Shown piece after piece: positions 31,500 to 41,507 of a stretch of 64,000 nt of DNA. Numbering within the stretch: the stretch's first letter is position 1; each line of letters begins with the position of its first letter. Made by a program: the position numbers and the translations under genes. Source of the stretch: Paracoccus cavernae (GTDB taxonomy: Bacteria; Pseudomonadota; Alphaproteobacteria; Rhodobacterales; Rhodobacteraceae); the NCBI GenBank assembly GCA_030410095.1, contig JAUFRC010000001.1, positions 12,501 to 76,500 of the forward strand. The letters are read 5' to 3'. The notes beneath the pieces were generated by a model. That model had not been told where the DNA came from, did not search any database, and saw only the letters and a list, made by a program, of their open reading frames with translations.

Positions 31500-32488
31500 T
31501 CGGGTTCATCTTCATAGCCCACCAAACGCAACGGCTTTGCGGGCAGTTGGTTCAACGCGCACCACCGCAGTACGCCGTCTTCTGTGCCGTGGGTGACCCA
31601 GACCTCTTGCGGCGCGATTTCTTGCAGCGTGCCGGTCAGTTCCGGCCAATCGACGTGATCCGAGATCACCAGCGGCAGTTCCACCCGCCTTTGCCGCGCC
31701 CGCGCGCGAATGCCCATCCACCCCGAGGCATAGCCGATCACCGGATCCTTGAATCTCTGGACCCATGGCGTCGAAAAAGCCGAGGGCGGCGCGATCACCA
31801 GCCTCGGCCCCGAGGGATCATCGACGCGCACCAGATGTCCCAAGTCGATTCCTTGCGAGATATGGTATTGGCACAGCCGGATCAGCGCTCCGTGAAGCCC
31901 GATCGGCGCGTCATAACCCGCCGCCCGCAACAGCGCGATCAGGCGCTGGGTCTTGCCAAGCGCATAGCCTCCGATCAAGTGGTGACGGTCGGGGAATTCC
32001 TCCATGCTGCGCAGAAGTTTGGCGATTTCAAACGCGGGGTCCGGGTGGCGGAACACGGGCAGGCCGAAGGTGGCCTCGGTGATGAAAACCTCGCATTCCA
32101 GCGGCGTGAAGGGCGCACAAACCGGATTGGGCCTGCGGCTGTAATCGCCTGAGACGACAATGCGTGGCCCCGATTTCGGCAGCAGCCGGATCTGGCACGA
32201 CCCCAGAATATGCCCCGCCGGATGAAAGCTGGCCGAGACATCGCCCAGGGCGATTTCGCCCTCGGCCGCTTGGGTTTCGCGGGCAAAATCCTCGCCATAG
32301 CGGATCGCCATGATCTCGAGGGTCTGGCGGCTGGCCAAGACCTTGCCATGGCCCGCGCGCGCGTGATCGGCATGGGCATGGGTGATCAAGGCGCGCTCGA
32401 CAGGGCGGATCGGGTCGATGAAGAAATCGCCAAGCGGGCAATAAAGGCCTTCGGGGCGAGGGTGCAAAATCTCTTCGGCGCGGATCAT
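31496..32488 (-). CDS. Ligase-associated DNA exonuclease (metallo-beta-lactamase fold)
   Basis: The 330-residue protein contains HAHADHARAG (the HxHxDH metal site), FHPAGHILGSCQIRL, VVSGDYSRRPNPVCAPF and VWVTHGTEDGVLRWC, the pattern of the beta-CASP-like exonuclease that opens the Lhr-Core operon. It is expected to trim 3' ends before ligation. It is the first gene: the 305 bases to the divergent catalase gene (32489-32793) should hold the promoters. I see no EcfG site with correct spacing there. Confidence 0.9.
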   Translation of the reverse strand: MIRAEEILHPRPEGLYCPLGDFFIDPIRPVERALITHAHADHARAGHGKVLASRQTLEIMAIRYGEDFARETQAAEGEIALGDVSASFHPAGHILGSCQIRLLPKSGPRIVVSGDYSRRPNPVCAPFTPLECEVFITEATFGLPVFRHPDPAFEIAKLLRSMEEFPDRHHLIGGYALGKTQRLIALLRAAGYDAPIGLHGALIRLCQYHISQGIDLGHLVRVDDPSGPRLVIAPPSAFSTPWVQRFKDPVIGYASGWMGIRARARQRRVELPLVISDHVDWPELTGTLQEIAPQEVWVTHGTEDGVLRWCALNQLPAKPLRLVGYEDEPE

Positions 32489-32793
32489 CTGGGGGTTCCC
32501 TTGCGCTTGACCGACGGGGGCGGGATCATCTTGGGATAACTGGGTCGGAACAACTGACTTGCAAAGACATAAGATAGCTATGCAAGTGCCTCATGTCTTG
32601 AAAACAGTCCAATTTTTGTCTGCACCCATGCTTAAGTTAGTCACCTCAGGGGCGCATAGCTGACGTGCTCCTAGAGTTTCCCCCAACAGGTGAACAAAGT
32701 CCTTCGCGACGCGTTGAGGGGGAACGAGGATCGCAGTGCCGCTGACACCTTGGCGGACCTGAATGTGTTAGGCCACCCGTAGGAGAGGAAGCT

Positions 32794-34955
32794 ATGGCGA
32801 AATCGAACACCCATGCGGAAAAGAACCCTGCTTCTGTGCCGGAGCAAAATGGCACCAACAGTGACCCGATCAGCGCGCCGTTTGTGCGAGAAACCGGCAA
32901 CGGTGGCGAACTCCACCAGGTGACGGATGACAAGGCCGTCCGTCTGACCACGAACCACGGGGTGCCGATTGCGGACAACCAGAACAGCCTCAAAGCCGGG
33001 ACGCGCGGACCCACGCTTCTTGAAGATCTCGTCCTGCGCGAAAAGATCTTTCACTTTGACCATGAGCGGATCCCAGAGCGGATTGTCCATGCGCGCGGCT
33101 CGGTCGCACACGGCACGTTTACGGTCAACAAGGCAATTCCCGAACTGACCCGCGCCGCGCTGTTCCAGAAAAGGGCAACAGCTGCGATGTGTTCGTTCGC
33201 TTCTCGACCGTGGCGGGCGGGGCTGGCTCGGTCGATACGCCACGCGACATTCGCGGCTTTGCGGTGAAGTTCTATACCGAAGAAGGCAATTGGGATCTCG
33301 TTGGCAACAACACGCCGATCTTCTTCATCCAGGATGCGATGAAGTTTCCCGATCTCGTCCATTCGGTGAAAATGGAAGCTGACCGCGGCTATCCGCAGGC
33401 CGCTTCAGCCCATGACACCTTCTGGGATTTTGTTTCGCTGATGCCGGAAACGCTTCACAATGTGATGTGGGCCATGTCCGATCGTGGCATTCCGCGCAGC
33501 CTGCGTTTCATGGAAGGCTTTGGCATCCACACCTTCCGCCTGATCAACTCCGAGGGTAAAGGGTCGTTCGTCCGCTATCACTGGAAGCCGCGTTCGGGCA
33601 TCCAGTCGCTGATCTGGGACGAATCCGCGAAACTTCAGGGTGCCGATAACGATTTCCACCGCCGCGACCTCTATGAGGCGATCAATGCGGGAAGCTATCC
33701 CGAATGGGATCTGGGCATTCAGGTTATCGACCCCGATTGGGCGGCCAGACAGCCTTATGACATCCTCGATGCGACCAAGTTGATCCCCGAGGAAGAAGTG
33801 CCGGTCCAGCTGATCGGGACGATGACCTTGAACCGTAACCCCGACAACCATTTTGCCGAAAACGATCAAGTCGCCTTTCTGCCGTCGAATATTCTGCCAG
33901 GTATGGATTTTTCGGCAGATCCTCTTCTGCAGGGGCGGCTGTTTTCCTATCTCGATACGCAAAAATCCAGGCTGGGGACCACGAACTTCCATCAGATCCC
34001 GATCAATGCTCCGCGCTGCCCCATGCACAACTTCCAGCGCGACGGTATGATCCAAACGCAGGTCCCGAAAGGCCGCGCCAATTACGAGCCGAACTCGCTT
34101 GCCAAGGCCGGAGAAATCGGCGGACCTCGGGCCGATGCGAAGGGCGGCTTTCAAAGCACCACCGACACGGACGCCTTGGGCAATGATGCGACCCAGAAGG
34201 TTCGGCTGCGTTCGGAGACTTTTGCCGATCACTATAGCCAACCGCGCATGTTTCTGCGGTCGCTGTCAAAGCCAGAGCTCAATCATGTCATAGGAGCGCT
34301 GGTGTTCGAGCTGTCCAAGGTCGGCATCAAAGCCGTCCGCGAAGCCGTCCTCGCACAGTTGCGCAACATCGACGACGAGGTGGCGCAGCGGGTCGCAAAC
34401 GGCCTTGGCGTGGACAAGCTTCCGGGCGCTGCTCCGGCCGCAAGGCAAGCGGTGGATCTGCCGCCCTCACCAGCGCTGTCGATCCTGAAACACAAGCCGC
34501 CTGCGCCTAAAGGGCGCAAGCTGGGCGTTTTGGTTGGCGATGGAGCAGATGTTGCGGTCGTAAAGGCGCTTCAAGCCGAGGCCGAAGCGGCCGGCGCAAG
34601 CTGCATGATCGTCAGCCAGAAGGTTGGCGGCGCCAAGCTGTCGGACGGCTCCGTTCTTCCGGCTGACGGCCAGCTTGCCGGCACGCCTTCGCTCATTTTC
34701 GACGCGGTGGTCATCACTACAGGCAAAGAGGGCTACGAAGCGCTGATCCAAGATCCCGCAGCGCTTGAATTTGCAGCCTTGGCATGGAGCCATCTCAAGG
34801 CTCTAGGCCTCTGCCCAGGCGGCCGCAAGATTCTCGACAAAGCCAATGGGGGTCAGGACGAGTTCACATTGGACCATAAAGACGCCAAGGGCATCATCGC
34901 TAAGTTGGCCGACCGCGCCTGGGTTCGCGAGGAAGTGTTGCGACCGACACCATGA
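32794..34955 (+). CDS. katE: Large-subunit catalase (HPII type, frame restored)
   Basis: One shift at 33169-33172 (four A where five restore [17 protein letters not shown]) divides a protein of about 720 residues. The distal histidine lies in [14 protein letters not shown], the asparagine in [13 protein letters not shown], and the proximal heme tyrosine in [16 protein letters not shown]. The C-terminal 150 residues ([20 protein letters not shown] onward) are the DJ-1/PfpI-like domain of clade-2 large catalases. It degrades hydrogen peroxide in the cytoplasm. In many alphaproteobacteria it is general-stress controlled. It diverges from the repair operon. Confidence 0.92.
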
Positions 34956-35039
34956 GCGCACAGAGCGTTGATGATGTAACCACCGCCTGACGGCATCTGT
35001 ATGCCAAGGTGGATCTCTCAAGATCCATAGAGGGGAGCG

Positions 35040-36190
35040 GTCAGGTCGGAGATAATCACGGGTGGGCTCGATCTGGCGAAGAATGTGTTTCAGGCGCATG
35101 GCGCCGACGCCACGGGGCGGGCGGCGCTGCGCATGAAGCTGAGACGGGATCAGGTTCTGGATTTTTTCGCCGCCTGGCGCCGTGTGCGGTGGCGATGGAA
35201 GCCTGCGGCGGCGCACAACTCTGGGGCAGCGAGCTTTGGCAAGCTCGGGCACGAGGTGCGGTGGATCCCTCCCGCCAAAGTGAAACCCTTCGTCAAGCGC
35301 CAGAAGAATGATGCCGCTGTTGCAGAGGCGATCTGCGAAGCGCCTCAGCGCCCGACGATGCGCTTCGTGCCGGTGAAGAGTGCAGAGACGCAAGTGGCAG
35401 CGATGGTCTTCCGCATGCGGGAGATTCTGATCCGGCAGCGCACACAGGCGATCAACGCCCTGCGTGGGCATTTGGGCGAGTTCGGTCAGATCGTGCCACA
35501 GGGTGCTGCAAATGCTGCGCGGCTGATTGCGATAATCGTAGACCTGGACAGCGGCCTGCCTGCCGAGGCCCGCGCCACGCTTGATGTGCGGGTTGCGGCG
35601 CTATGGCACCTCGAGACGGAGATCGGGAAGCTGGACGCAGAGATCAGCCGACGGGCCAAGGGAAACGAGGTCGCACTGCGCCTGATGACGATCCCGGGCA
35701 TCGGCCCCTGATCACCACGGCCATCGCCACGCTGGCGCCTCGCCCGAAGTATTCCGGAAAAGCCGGGACTTTGTAGCATGGCTCGGGCTCATGCCCCGCC
35801 AGCATTCGACAGGCGGCAAACAGCGGCTTGGCGCCACGACGAAGATCGGGGAACGGGCTCTGCGGCGACTGCTGATCATCGACGCCAAGAGCGTGATAAT
35901 CAAACGGCACGTGCATGTCTCGACACGACCAGGCACCTGGTTGGGCGGTATGCTAACGCGCAAGCCGCCGATGCTGGTGCGGGTGACTCTGGCGAACAAC
36001 ATGGCGCGCATCGTCTGGGCTATGATGGACCACGGTGACGTATACAAGCTCCGGCTGCAGCGGCATAAGCCGTCAAGGTCGCGAGGACGTTGGAGCAAAA
36101 GAGGGCAAGGAGACGTTTGGCGCAACGGCCGTAAGACGGGATCAGAGAGATCAGCCTGCAACAAAGTGCCTTCGAGCACGCGGCGCTGAT
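35040..36190 (+). pseudogene. IS110-family transposase, degenerate
   Basis: Starting around GGLDLAKNVFQAHGADATG, then KVKPFVKRQKNDAAVAEAIC and EAPQRPTMRFVPVKS, with the C-terminal RLMTIPGIGP before an early stop (35711). The rest continues in other frames: LITTAIATLA, then PRQHSTGGKQRLGATTKIGE and RALRRLLIID. It belongs to a different IS110 subgroup from the element at 14237. At least three lesions are seen. The flanks probably include its end sequences up to about 36260. Confidence 0.8.
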
Positions 36191-36371
36191 ATGCGACCTG
36201 ATCCGCGAACACCATACGGGCCGGCGGCATGACGATGGCCGCAAGAGAGCCCGGATACATGTCAGCACCCGACAGCGCGCGAAACTGCTCCACAAACCCT
36301 CTTGCGCAGAGGGCGCTTATACATGTTGCTGAGTTCGGAGCGAGTTCGAAATTCCCCTTTCCCGTTCAGGC

Positions 36372-36945
36372 TTAAGTTACGCGCTCAATCTCGGTAGCGC
36401 AGAGGGCACGGAAACGGTTCATCAGCGCGATGCAGATCTGGATTTCGGTGGTCTGACGATAGGGATCGCGTGAGGCGATGCGCTCGCCGAAGGATCTGAC
36501 GCACCGCATCTTCGCCTCGATCCGGCTTCGGAGATGATAACCCGCCCATTGCTTCCAAGTGGACCGGCCGAAGCGCTTGGTCGCACGCAGGATATCGTTG
36601 CGTACTCTGGCGGCTGGACAGTCCTCCTTCCACAGGCGACCGTTTCTGCGGATGGGTATGATCGTCGTGCCGCTACGATCCAGAATTGCGCTGTGGCAGC
36701 GCCGTGTATCGAAGGCACCGTCGCCCGTCACGGTCCCGATGTCCTCATCCAGCGGGATCTGGCTCAAAAGCTGGGGTAGAACCGGGCTGTCATCTTTGCG
36801 GCTCGAGGTAAATTTCACCGCCCGAATGTCGCCGGTGTCCGTGTCCATAGCCGAATGGACTTTGCGATTCTGGCGGCGACGATGCGTGCCATGCCTGCAC
36901 GCCAGCCATTCCCCGTCGCCGAGAGAGTTGATCCCTGCCTGGTGA
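36372..36945 (-). pseudogene. IS5-family transposase, C-terminal part
   Basis: The leftward frame reads GDGEWLACRHGTHRRQNRKV, then AMDTDTGDIRAVKFTSSRKD, IGTVTGDGAFDTRRCHSAIL and RSRIEAKMRCVRSFGERIAS, ending ATEIERVT: the DDE core and end of an IS5 transposase (second Asp in TGDGAFDTRR, Glu in SRIEAKMR). The N-terminus is lost at the right edge of the island. The last 85 bases before the attachment repeat are not recognised. Confidence 0.8.
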
Positions 36946-37029
36946 TTTCCAAGAGCGGCTTAGGAACGAGATCGAACTCGAACTATCTTCGCATAGGTAT
37001 TCCGAGGACCTTGGATATTGCGAAACAGT

Positions 37030-37056
37030 GTTCAAATCCTGTCCCCGCAACCAATA
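37030..37056 (+). repeat. Right attachment site: second copy of the tRNA 3' end
   Basis: The 27 bases are identical to 1826-1852, covering the T arm, acceptor 3' strand and CCA of tRNA-fMet. There is no tRNA 5' half here. It marks the right end of the island. Confidence 0.9.
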
Positions 37057-37067
37057 TCCAAAAAAAC

Positions 37068-37090
37068 AGCGCCCAAAATGGGCGCTTTTT
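37068..37090 (+). terminator. Displaced rRNA operon terminator
   Basis: AGCGCCC, a 5-base loop, GGGCGCT and a run of T form a classical rho-independent terminator 12 bases behind the right repeat. In the uninterrupted chromosome it would directly follow tRNA-fMet. Confidence 0.8.
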
Positions 37091-37138
37091 GCGTTCATAA
37101 ATGAAAAACGAAGCTGGGAAAAAGGCAAAGCCTCCGTC

Positions 37139-37407
37139 ATGCTCAAAAGCATGGCAGAGACACGGCCCCGAACCCGAAGCGCAAACCACCGCGATCTCCA
37201 ACAGATCGCCGAGCTCTATCGCCATCTGCATCCCGAAGATCCGCAACCAGATCGCGCAGCGCTGGAGGCAAGCTTTGGCCGCTTCCAAGCCTATCAGGGA
37301 AGCGCGATCTTCATAGCAGAGATGGATAGCGCAATCGTCGCATCCTGCACGCTTGTCGTTGTACCCAACCTGACCCGCGGTGTGCGTCCCTATGGATTGA
37401 TCGAGAA
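37139..37407 (+). pseudogene. GNAT acetyltransferase, truncated
   Basis: The frame from ATG 37139 or 37151 reads RSANHRDLQQIAELYRHLHP, then GSAIFIAEMDSAIVASCTLV and GVRPYGLIENV, the first two-thirds of a GNAT fold. The acetyl-CoA-binding loop that should follow is replaced by an IS3 transposase fragment. Inactive as it stands. Confidence 0.75.
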
Positions 37408-38093
37408 TGTTGCGGGATGCCGGGTGGCAGGTGAACGACAAGCGTGTCGAGCGCTTGTGGCGACGAGACTGAGGAGGATCAGAAAACAGTCCGGGGACTG
37501 TTTTCCCGACGAAGCTGAAAGTGCCAATCAAGCAACCCAAGAAGGGCCGGTTGTGGCTGAATGACGGATCCTGTGTCCGGCTGCGGCCGGAGTACCGGGA
37601 TCATGTCTGGTCTTACGACTTCGTTCATTGCCGCACCGATGACGGTAAGGTGTTCCGGACGCTGAACATCCTCGATGAGTTCAGCCGTGAATGCCTGACG
37701 ATCCGGGTACGGCACAGGCTGAATTCGACAGATGTGATCGATGCGTTGACCGACCTGTTCATCTTGCGTGGCGTTCCCGCCTTCATTCGTTCCGACAATG
37801 GTCCGGAGTTTATAGCCTTGGCGGTTCGGGCCTGGATCGGCGCCGTCGGCGCTAAAACGGCTTACATCGAGCCTGGATCACCGTGGGAGAATGGTTACTG
37901 CGAAAGCTTCAACGCCCGCTTTCGCGATGAAATGCTGAACGGGGAAATCTTCTACAGCCTCCGCGAGGCGCAGATCCTGATCGAAGAGTGGAGGAAGCAT
38001 TACAACACGAAACGACCACATAGCGCATTAGGCTATCGCCCGCCGGCTCCAGAAACCACCATCCCGATGGACCAAAGGCCGGTCATGCACTAA
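37408..38093 (+). pseudogene. IS3-family OrfB fragment with hairpin insert
   Basis: Starting LRDAGWQVNDKRVERLWRR, the frame is broken by the 42-base hairpin segment and resumes with LKVPIKQPKKGRLWLNDGSC. The DDE core is VWSYDFVHCRTDDGKVFRTL, IRSDNGPEF and PWENGYCESFNARFRDEML, and the end is HSALGYRPPAPET. OrfA and the left part of OrfB are missing. The element end probably lies near 38130. 38131-38330 shows nothing recognisable. Confidence 0.85.
37470..37511. repeat. 42-base hairpin segment, second copy
   Basis: TGAGGAGG...CCGACG with the stem AAAACAGTCC (37483-37492) and GGACTGTTTT (37495-37504). It differs from 14088-14131 only in the length of one G run and one C run. It splits OrfB between LWRR and LKVP. 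Confidence 0.75.
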
Positions 38094-38330
38094 CTTTTAA
38101 AACGGACCACTCAAGTGGGGCTGATCAGGGAACGAGGCGGTAATCGGAGGGAGCGGATAGCGGCCGACAAAGGCGGCCAGATGCGTGCGGGGAGGCTCGG
38201 AGCCTTGAATGGCCCCCAAGACCCAAGATCGTCACGCATAAAGGATTGCCTTAGGCCATCAGCCGCCCCGCTGCTTCACGCCTTGGCCACGACGACGCCC
38301 CGCCATTGGCTCGACGCGCCTACCACATGA

Positions 38331-38361
38331 AAACGCCGCGGCCTTAACAGCCGCGGCGTTT
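38331..38361 (-). terminator. Terminator of the tct operon
   Basis: AAACGCCGCGGC (38331-38342) and GCCGCGGCGTTT (38350-38361) make a perfect 12-bp stem, followed on the minus strand by T residues, 20 bases behind the last stop codon. Confidence 0.85.
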
Positions 38362-38380
38362 GGGTTTGAGCGGTCAGAGC

Positions 38381-39352
38381 TTATTCCATGCTGACATTCG
38401 CGCCTTCGACCACGGGTTTCCATTTGGTCATCTCGGCCGCGACATGTTGCGCGAGTTCGTCGGGGCCGCTGCCGACGATTGTGGCGGAGAAGGTGGCCAT
38501 TTTTTCGGCGACTTTCGGGTCGGCCATCGCGGACTGCGCCGCCTTGGCGAGGGTGTCGACAACCTCGGGCGGTGTGCCGGCGGGAGCGAAGAGGGCATTC
38601 CAGCTGTAGGTCTCGTAGCCCGGAAGCGTCTCGGCAATGGCGGGGACATCGGGAAAGGCGGGCGAGCGCTCGGCCGTGGTAACCCCGATCGCCCTGAGCT
38701 TGCCCGAAGAAATATGCGCCGAGGCCGAGGGCAGGTTGTCGAAAATCATCGGCACCTGATTGCCCAGAACGTCGGTCAGCGCGGGGCCCGAACCCTTGTA
38801 GGGGATATGCGTGATATCGACGCCCGCCATGGATTTGAAGAGTTCGCCCGAGAGGTGCAAGGGCGTCGCATTGCCGGAGGAGGCATAGGACATCGGCTCG
38901 GATTTCGCGAGATCGATCAGCTCCTGAACGGTGGTCGCCGGCACGTCGGGATGAACCGCGAGCACGTTCGGTACCAGAACCAGCAGGGAGACCGGCGCGA
39001 AATCCGCGACTGGATCATAGGGTTTTTCACTCAGGATCAGTGGGTTGAGCGCATGGGTCGCGACCGTTCCCATCAAAATGGTATAGCCGTCTGGATCGGC
39101 CTCGGCGACCTGGGTCGCGCCAAGGCTTCCGCCCGCGCCGCCGACGTTCTGCACGATGACTTGCTGTCCGAGCTGCTCGCTCATGCGTTCGGCGACGACG
39201 CGGCCGACCAGATCGGTCGAGCCTCCGGCGGCGAAGGGGATCACCAGCGTGATCGCGCGATCGGGAAAGGCGCTTTGGGCCGAAGCGGCCTGGCTCAGCG
39301 CGAGAGCGGCAATCAGGGCCAGTCCGGCGCGACGGGTGAAAGTGGCGGTCAT
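38381..39352 (-). CDS. tctC: Tripartite tricarboxylate transporter binding protein TctC (first copy)
   Basis: The start MTATFTRRAGLALIAALALS is a signal peptide ending at ASAQS. The mature protein has the TctC/Bug pattern: ITLVIPFAAGGSTDLVGRVV, VQNVGGAGGSLGATQVAEAD, GYTILMGTVATHALNP and THIPYKGSGPALTDVLGNQV. It is a periplasmic solute receptor for a carboxylate. It is the last gene of a leftward operon tctC-tctB-tctA-tctC, and a terminator follows. Full length, 323 residues, undamaged. Confidence 0.92.
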   Translation of the reverse strand: MTATFTRRAGLALIAALALSQAASAQSAFPDRAITLVIPFAAGGSTDLVGRVVAERMSEQLGQQVIVQNVGGAGGSLGATQVAEADPDGYTILMGTVATHALNPLILSEKPYDPVADFAPVSLLVLVPNVLAVHPDVPATTVQELIDLAKSEPMSYASSGNATPLHLSGELFKSMAGVDITHIPYKGSGPALTDVLGNQVPMIFDNLPSASAHISSGKLRAIGVTTAERSPAFPDVPAIAETLPGYETYSWNALFAPAGTPPEVVDTLAKAAQSAMADPKVAEKMATFSATIVGSGPDELAQHVAAEMTKWKPVVEGANVSME

Positions 39353-39413
39353 GGCATTATCCTTGGTGGTGGGATGATGAAGAAAGGCGGGACCTGCGCC
39401 CCGCCCGTGGTGG

Positions 39414-40921
39414 TCATGCATCGCTTTCGGTGAAAACCTCCTCGCGGCTTTTGCGGATCGAGGGCAGGAAGACCAGCACCAGCACGCCGACGGCCAGAAG
39501 CAGCAGCGTCAGGCTGATCGGACGGGTAACGAAGGTGGTGGCATCGCCGCGCGACAAGATCATGGCGCGGCGCAGATGTTCCTCGAGCAGCGGGCCGAGG
39601 ACGAAGCCCAGAAGCAGCGGCGCCGGCTCGAAGCGCAGCTTGCCCATGACATAGCCGAGCAGCCCGAAGAAGGCGACGGCATAGAGGTCATAGGTGTTCG
39701 AGTTGACCGAATAGACCCCGATCGAACACATCGCCATGATGATCGGAAAGAGGATGTAATAGGGCACCTTGAGCAGCTTCACCCAGAGCCCGATCAGCGG
39801 CAGGTTCAGCACGACGAGCATCAGGTTTCCGATCCACATCGAGGCGATGATGCCCCAGAATAGCGCCGGTTGTTCGGCGGCGACATTCGGGCCGGGCACG
39901 ATGCCCTGGATGATCATCGCGCCGATCATCAGCGCCATGACGGGGTTGGCGGGGATCCCCAGCGTCAGCAGCGGGATGAACGAGGTCTGTGCGCCTGCGT
40001 TATTCGCCGATTCCGGTCCCGCCACGCCTGCAATCGCGCCCTGACCGAATTCCTCGGGGTGTTTGGAGAGCTTCTTTTCGACCGTATAGGAGGCGAAAGA
40101 GGCAAGGATCGCCCCTCCGCCCGGCAGGATGCCGAGGACGGAGCCGAGGCCCGTGCCGCGCAGAACCGGCCCGACCATGGCGCGGAAGTCCTGCCGCGAG
40201 GGCCAGAGGCGGCCGACATTGTTGGTCAGGACCTGCCGGTCGGTCTCGTTCTCGAGGTTGCGCAGGATCTCGGCGATACCGAAGACACCGACTGCCAGCG
40301 CGACGAAGTTCAGCCCGTCGGCAAAGGCGGTGATCCCGAAGGTGAAGCGCGGCGTGCCGTCGAAAATGTCGCTGCCGACCGTGCCGAGCAGCAGGCCCAG
40401 AACGACCATCGCCAAAGCCTTGACGATCGAGCCATGCGCCAGCGCGACCGACATCACGAGGCCGAGCACCATCAGGCTGAAATACTCGGCCGAACCGAAT
40501 TTCAGCGCGATGATCGTCAGCGGCGGGGCGAAAAGCGCGACCAGCAGGGTCGAGACCGAACCCGCGAAGAACGAGCCGATGGCCGCGACCGCGAGCGCGA
40601 TCCCCGCGCGGCCTTTACGCGCCATCTGGTAGCCGTCGATCGCCGTCACCGCCGACGAGGATCGCCGGGCATGTTGATCAGGATCGCCGTGGTCGAGCCG
40701 CCATATTGCGCGCCGTAATAGATGCCGGCGAGCATGATCAGCGACGAGACGGGCTCGAGCTGGAAGGTGATCGGCAGCAGCATGGCGATGGTCGCGGTCG
40801 CACCAATGCCCGGAAGCACACCGATCAGCGTGCCGAGGATGACCCCGATCAGGCAGAACAGCAGGTTCTCGAACGAGGTTGCAACCGAAAAGCCGAGGCC
40901 GAGGTTGGAGAGGAAATCCAT
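39414..40921 (-). CDS. tctA: TctA, large membrane subunit (one frameshift)
   Basis: The start at ATG 40921 gives [20 protein letters not shown], then [20 protein letters not shown] and [20 protein letters not shown], the GxxxGxxPGxG and TTAILxNxPG signatures of TctA. A shift near 40650 is followed by [20 protein letters not shown] and ten or so further helices ([40 protein letters not shown]). About 500 residues with 12 helices, inner membrane. It carries the translocation path with TctB and takes substrate from a TctC. Confidence 0.92.
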
Positions 40922-40931
40922 GTCGGTCCCC

Positions 40932-41440
40932 TTACAAAGGAAGCCAGGGGCCGAAGCGCCGGAAGGGCAGGCCGAGGGCATAGCTGAAGACCAGCGTCGA
41001 GAAGAGCGTGACCAGCACCGAAAGGAGCAGCGCCCAATGGAACTTCATGCGCTGCGAGGCCATCGCGGCGATCAGCGAGGTGAAGAACAGCGCCGGAACG
41101 AAGCCCAGACCGCGCACGGTCAGGCCGAAGAAGACCGGAGCGGGCAGGATGAAGATCATGCCGCGCCATGCGATGGTGCCGACCGGCTCTCCGGCAGGGA
41201 GCGCAGGGCCTTGAGCGTGGTGATCAACCCGAGCAGGAACAGCAGGCCCGAGAGGATGGCCGGAAAATAGCCCGGCCCCATGCGCAATGTGGTGCCGATG
41301 CGCAGACCGGAGGATTGCCAGGCGAAGAAGGCGGCAACGAGCATCAGCAGGATGCCCGCGACCATATCCGAGCGGTCGGGGCCGCTGGAGGCGGCGCTTG
41401 ATACGGCGCTTTCTGGGCGCCCGTTTGAAGATGTCGTCAT
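40932..41440 (-). CDS. tctB: TctB, small membrane subunit (one frameshift)
   Basis: The protein begins [20 protein letters not shown], has a first helix [20 protein letters not shown] and the TctB motif [20 protein letters not shown]. After a shift near 41190 come [39 protein letters not shown] and the last helix, ending [10 protein letters not shown]. Four helices, about 165 residues. It sits between tctC and tctA with 10 bases to tctA. Confidence 0.9.
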
Positions 41441-41467
41441 GCGGTGTCCCCTTGGAACGGAAGGGAT

Positions 41468-41488
41468 CCCCGCCGGTCACCGGCGGGG
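41468..41488 (-). terminator. Intercistronic hairpin between tctC and tctB
   Basis: CCCCGCCGG and CCGGCGGGG flank a 3-base loop in the 67-base gap behind the first tctC. No T run follows on the minus strand. It may stabilise the binding-protein mRNA or partly terminate, a usual way to make more receptor than membrane subunits. Confidence 0.55.
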
Positions 41489-41507
41489 GCTTTGTCGGCG
41501 GGGTGCC

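Noticed and set aside
26922..32539. Long rightward open frames opposite the repair operon (for example 27114-27665, 29403-29960, 31547-32152)
   Set aside because: They are antisense shadows of codon-biased high-GC genes and have shadow-type composition.
32489..32793. EcfG promoter for katE
   Set aside because: GGAAC occurs twice but no xGTT stands at 16-17 bases.
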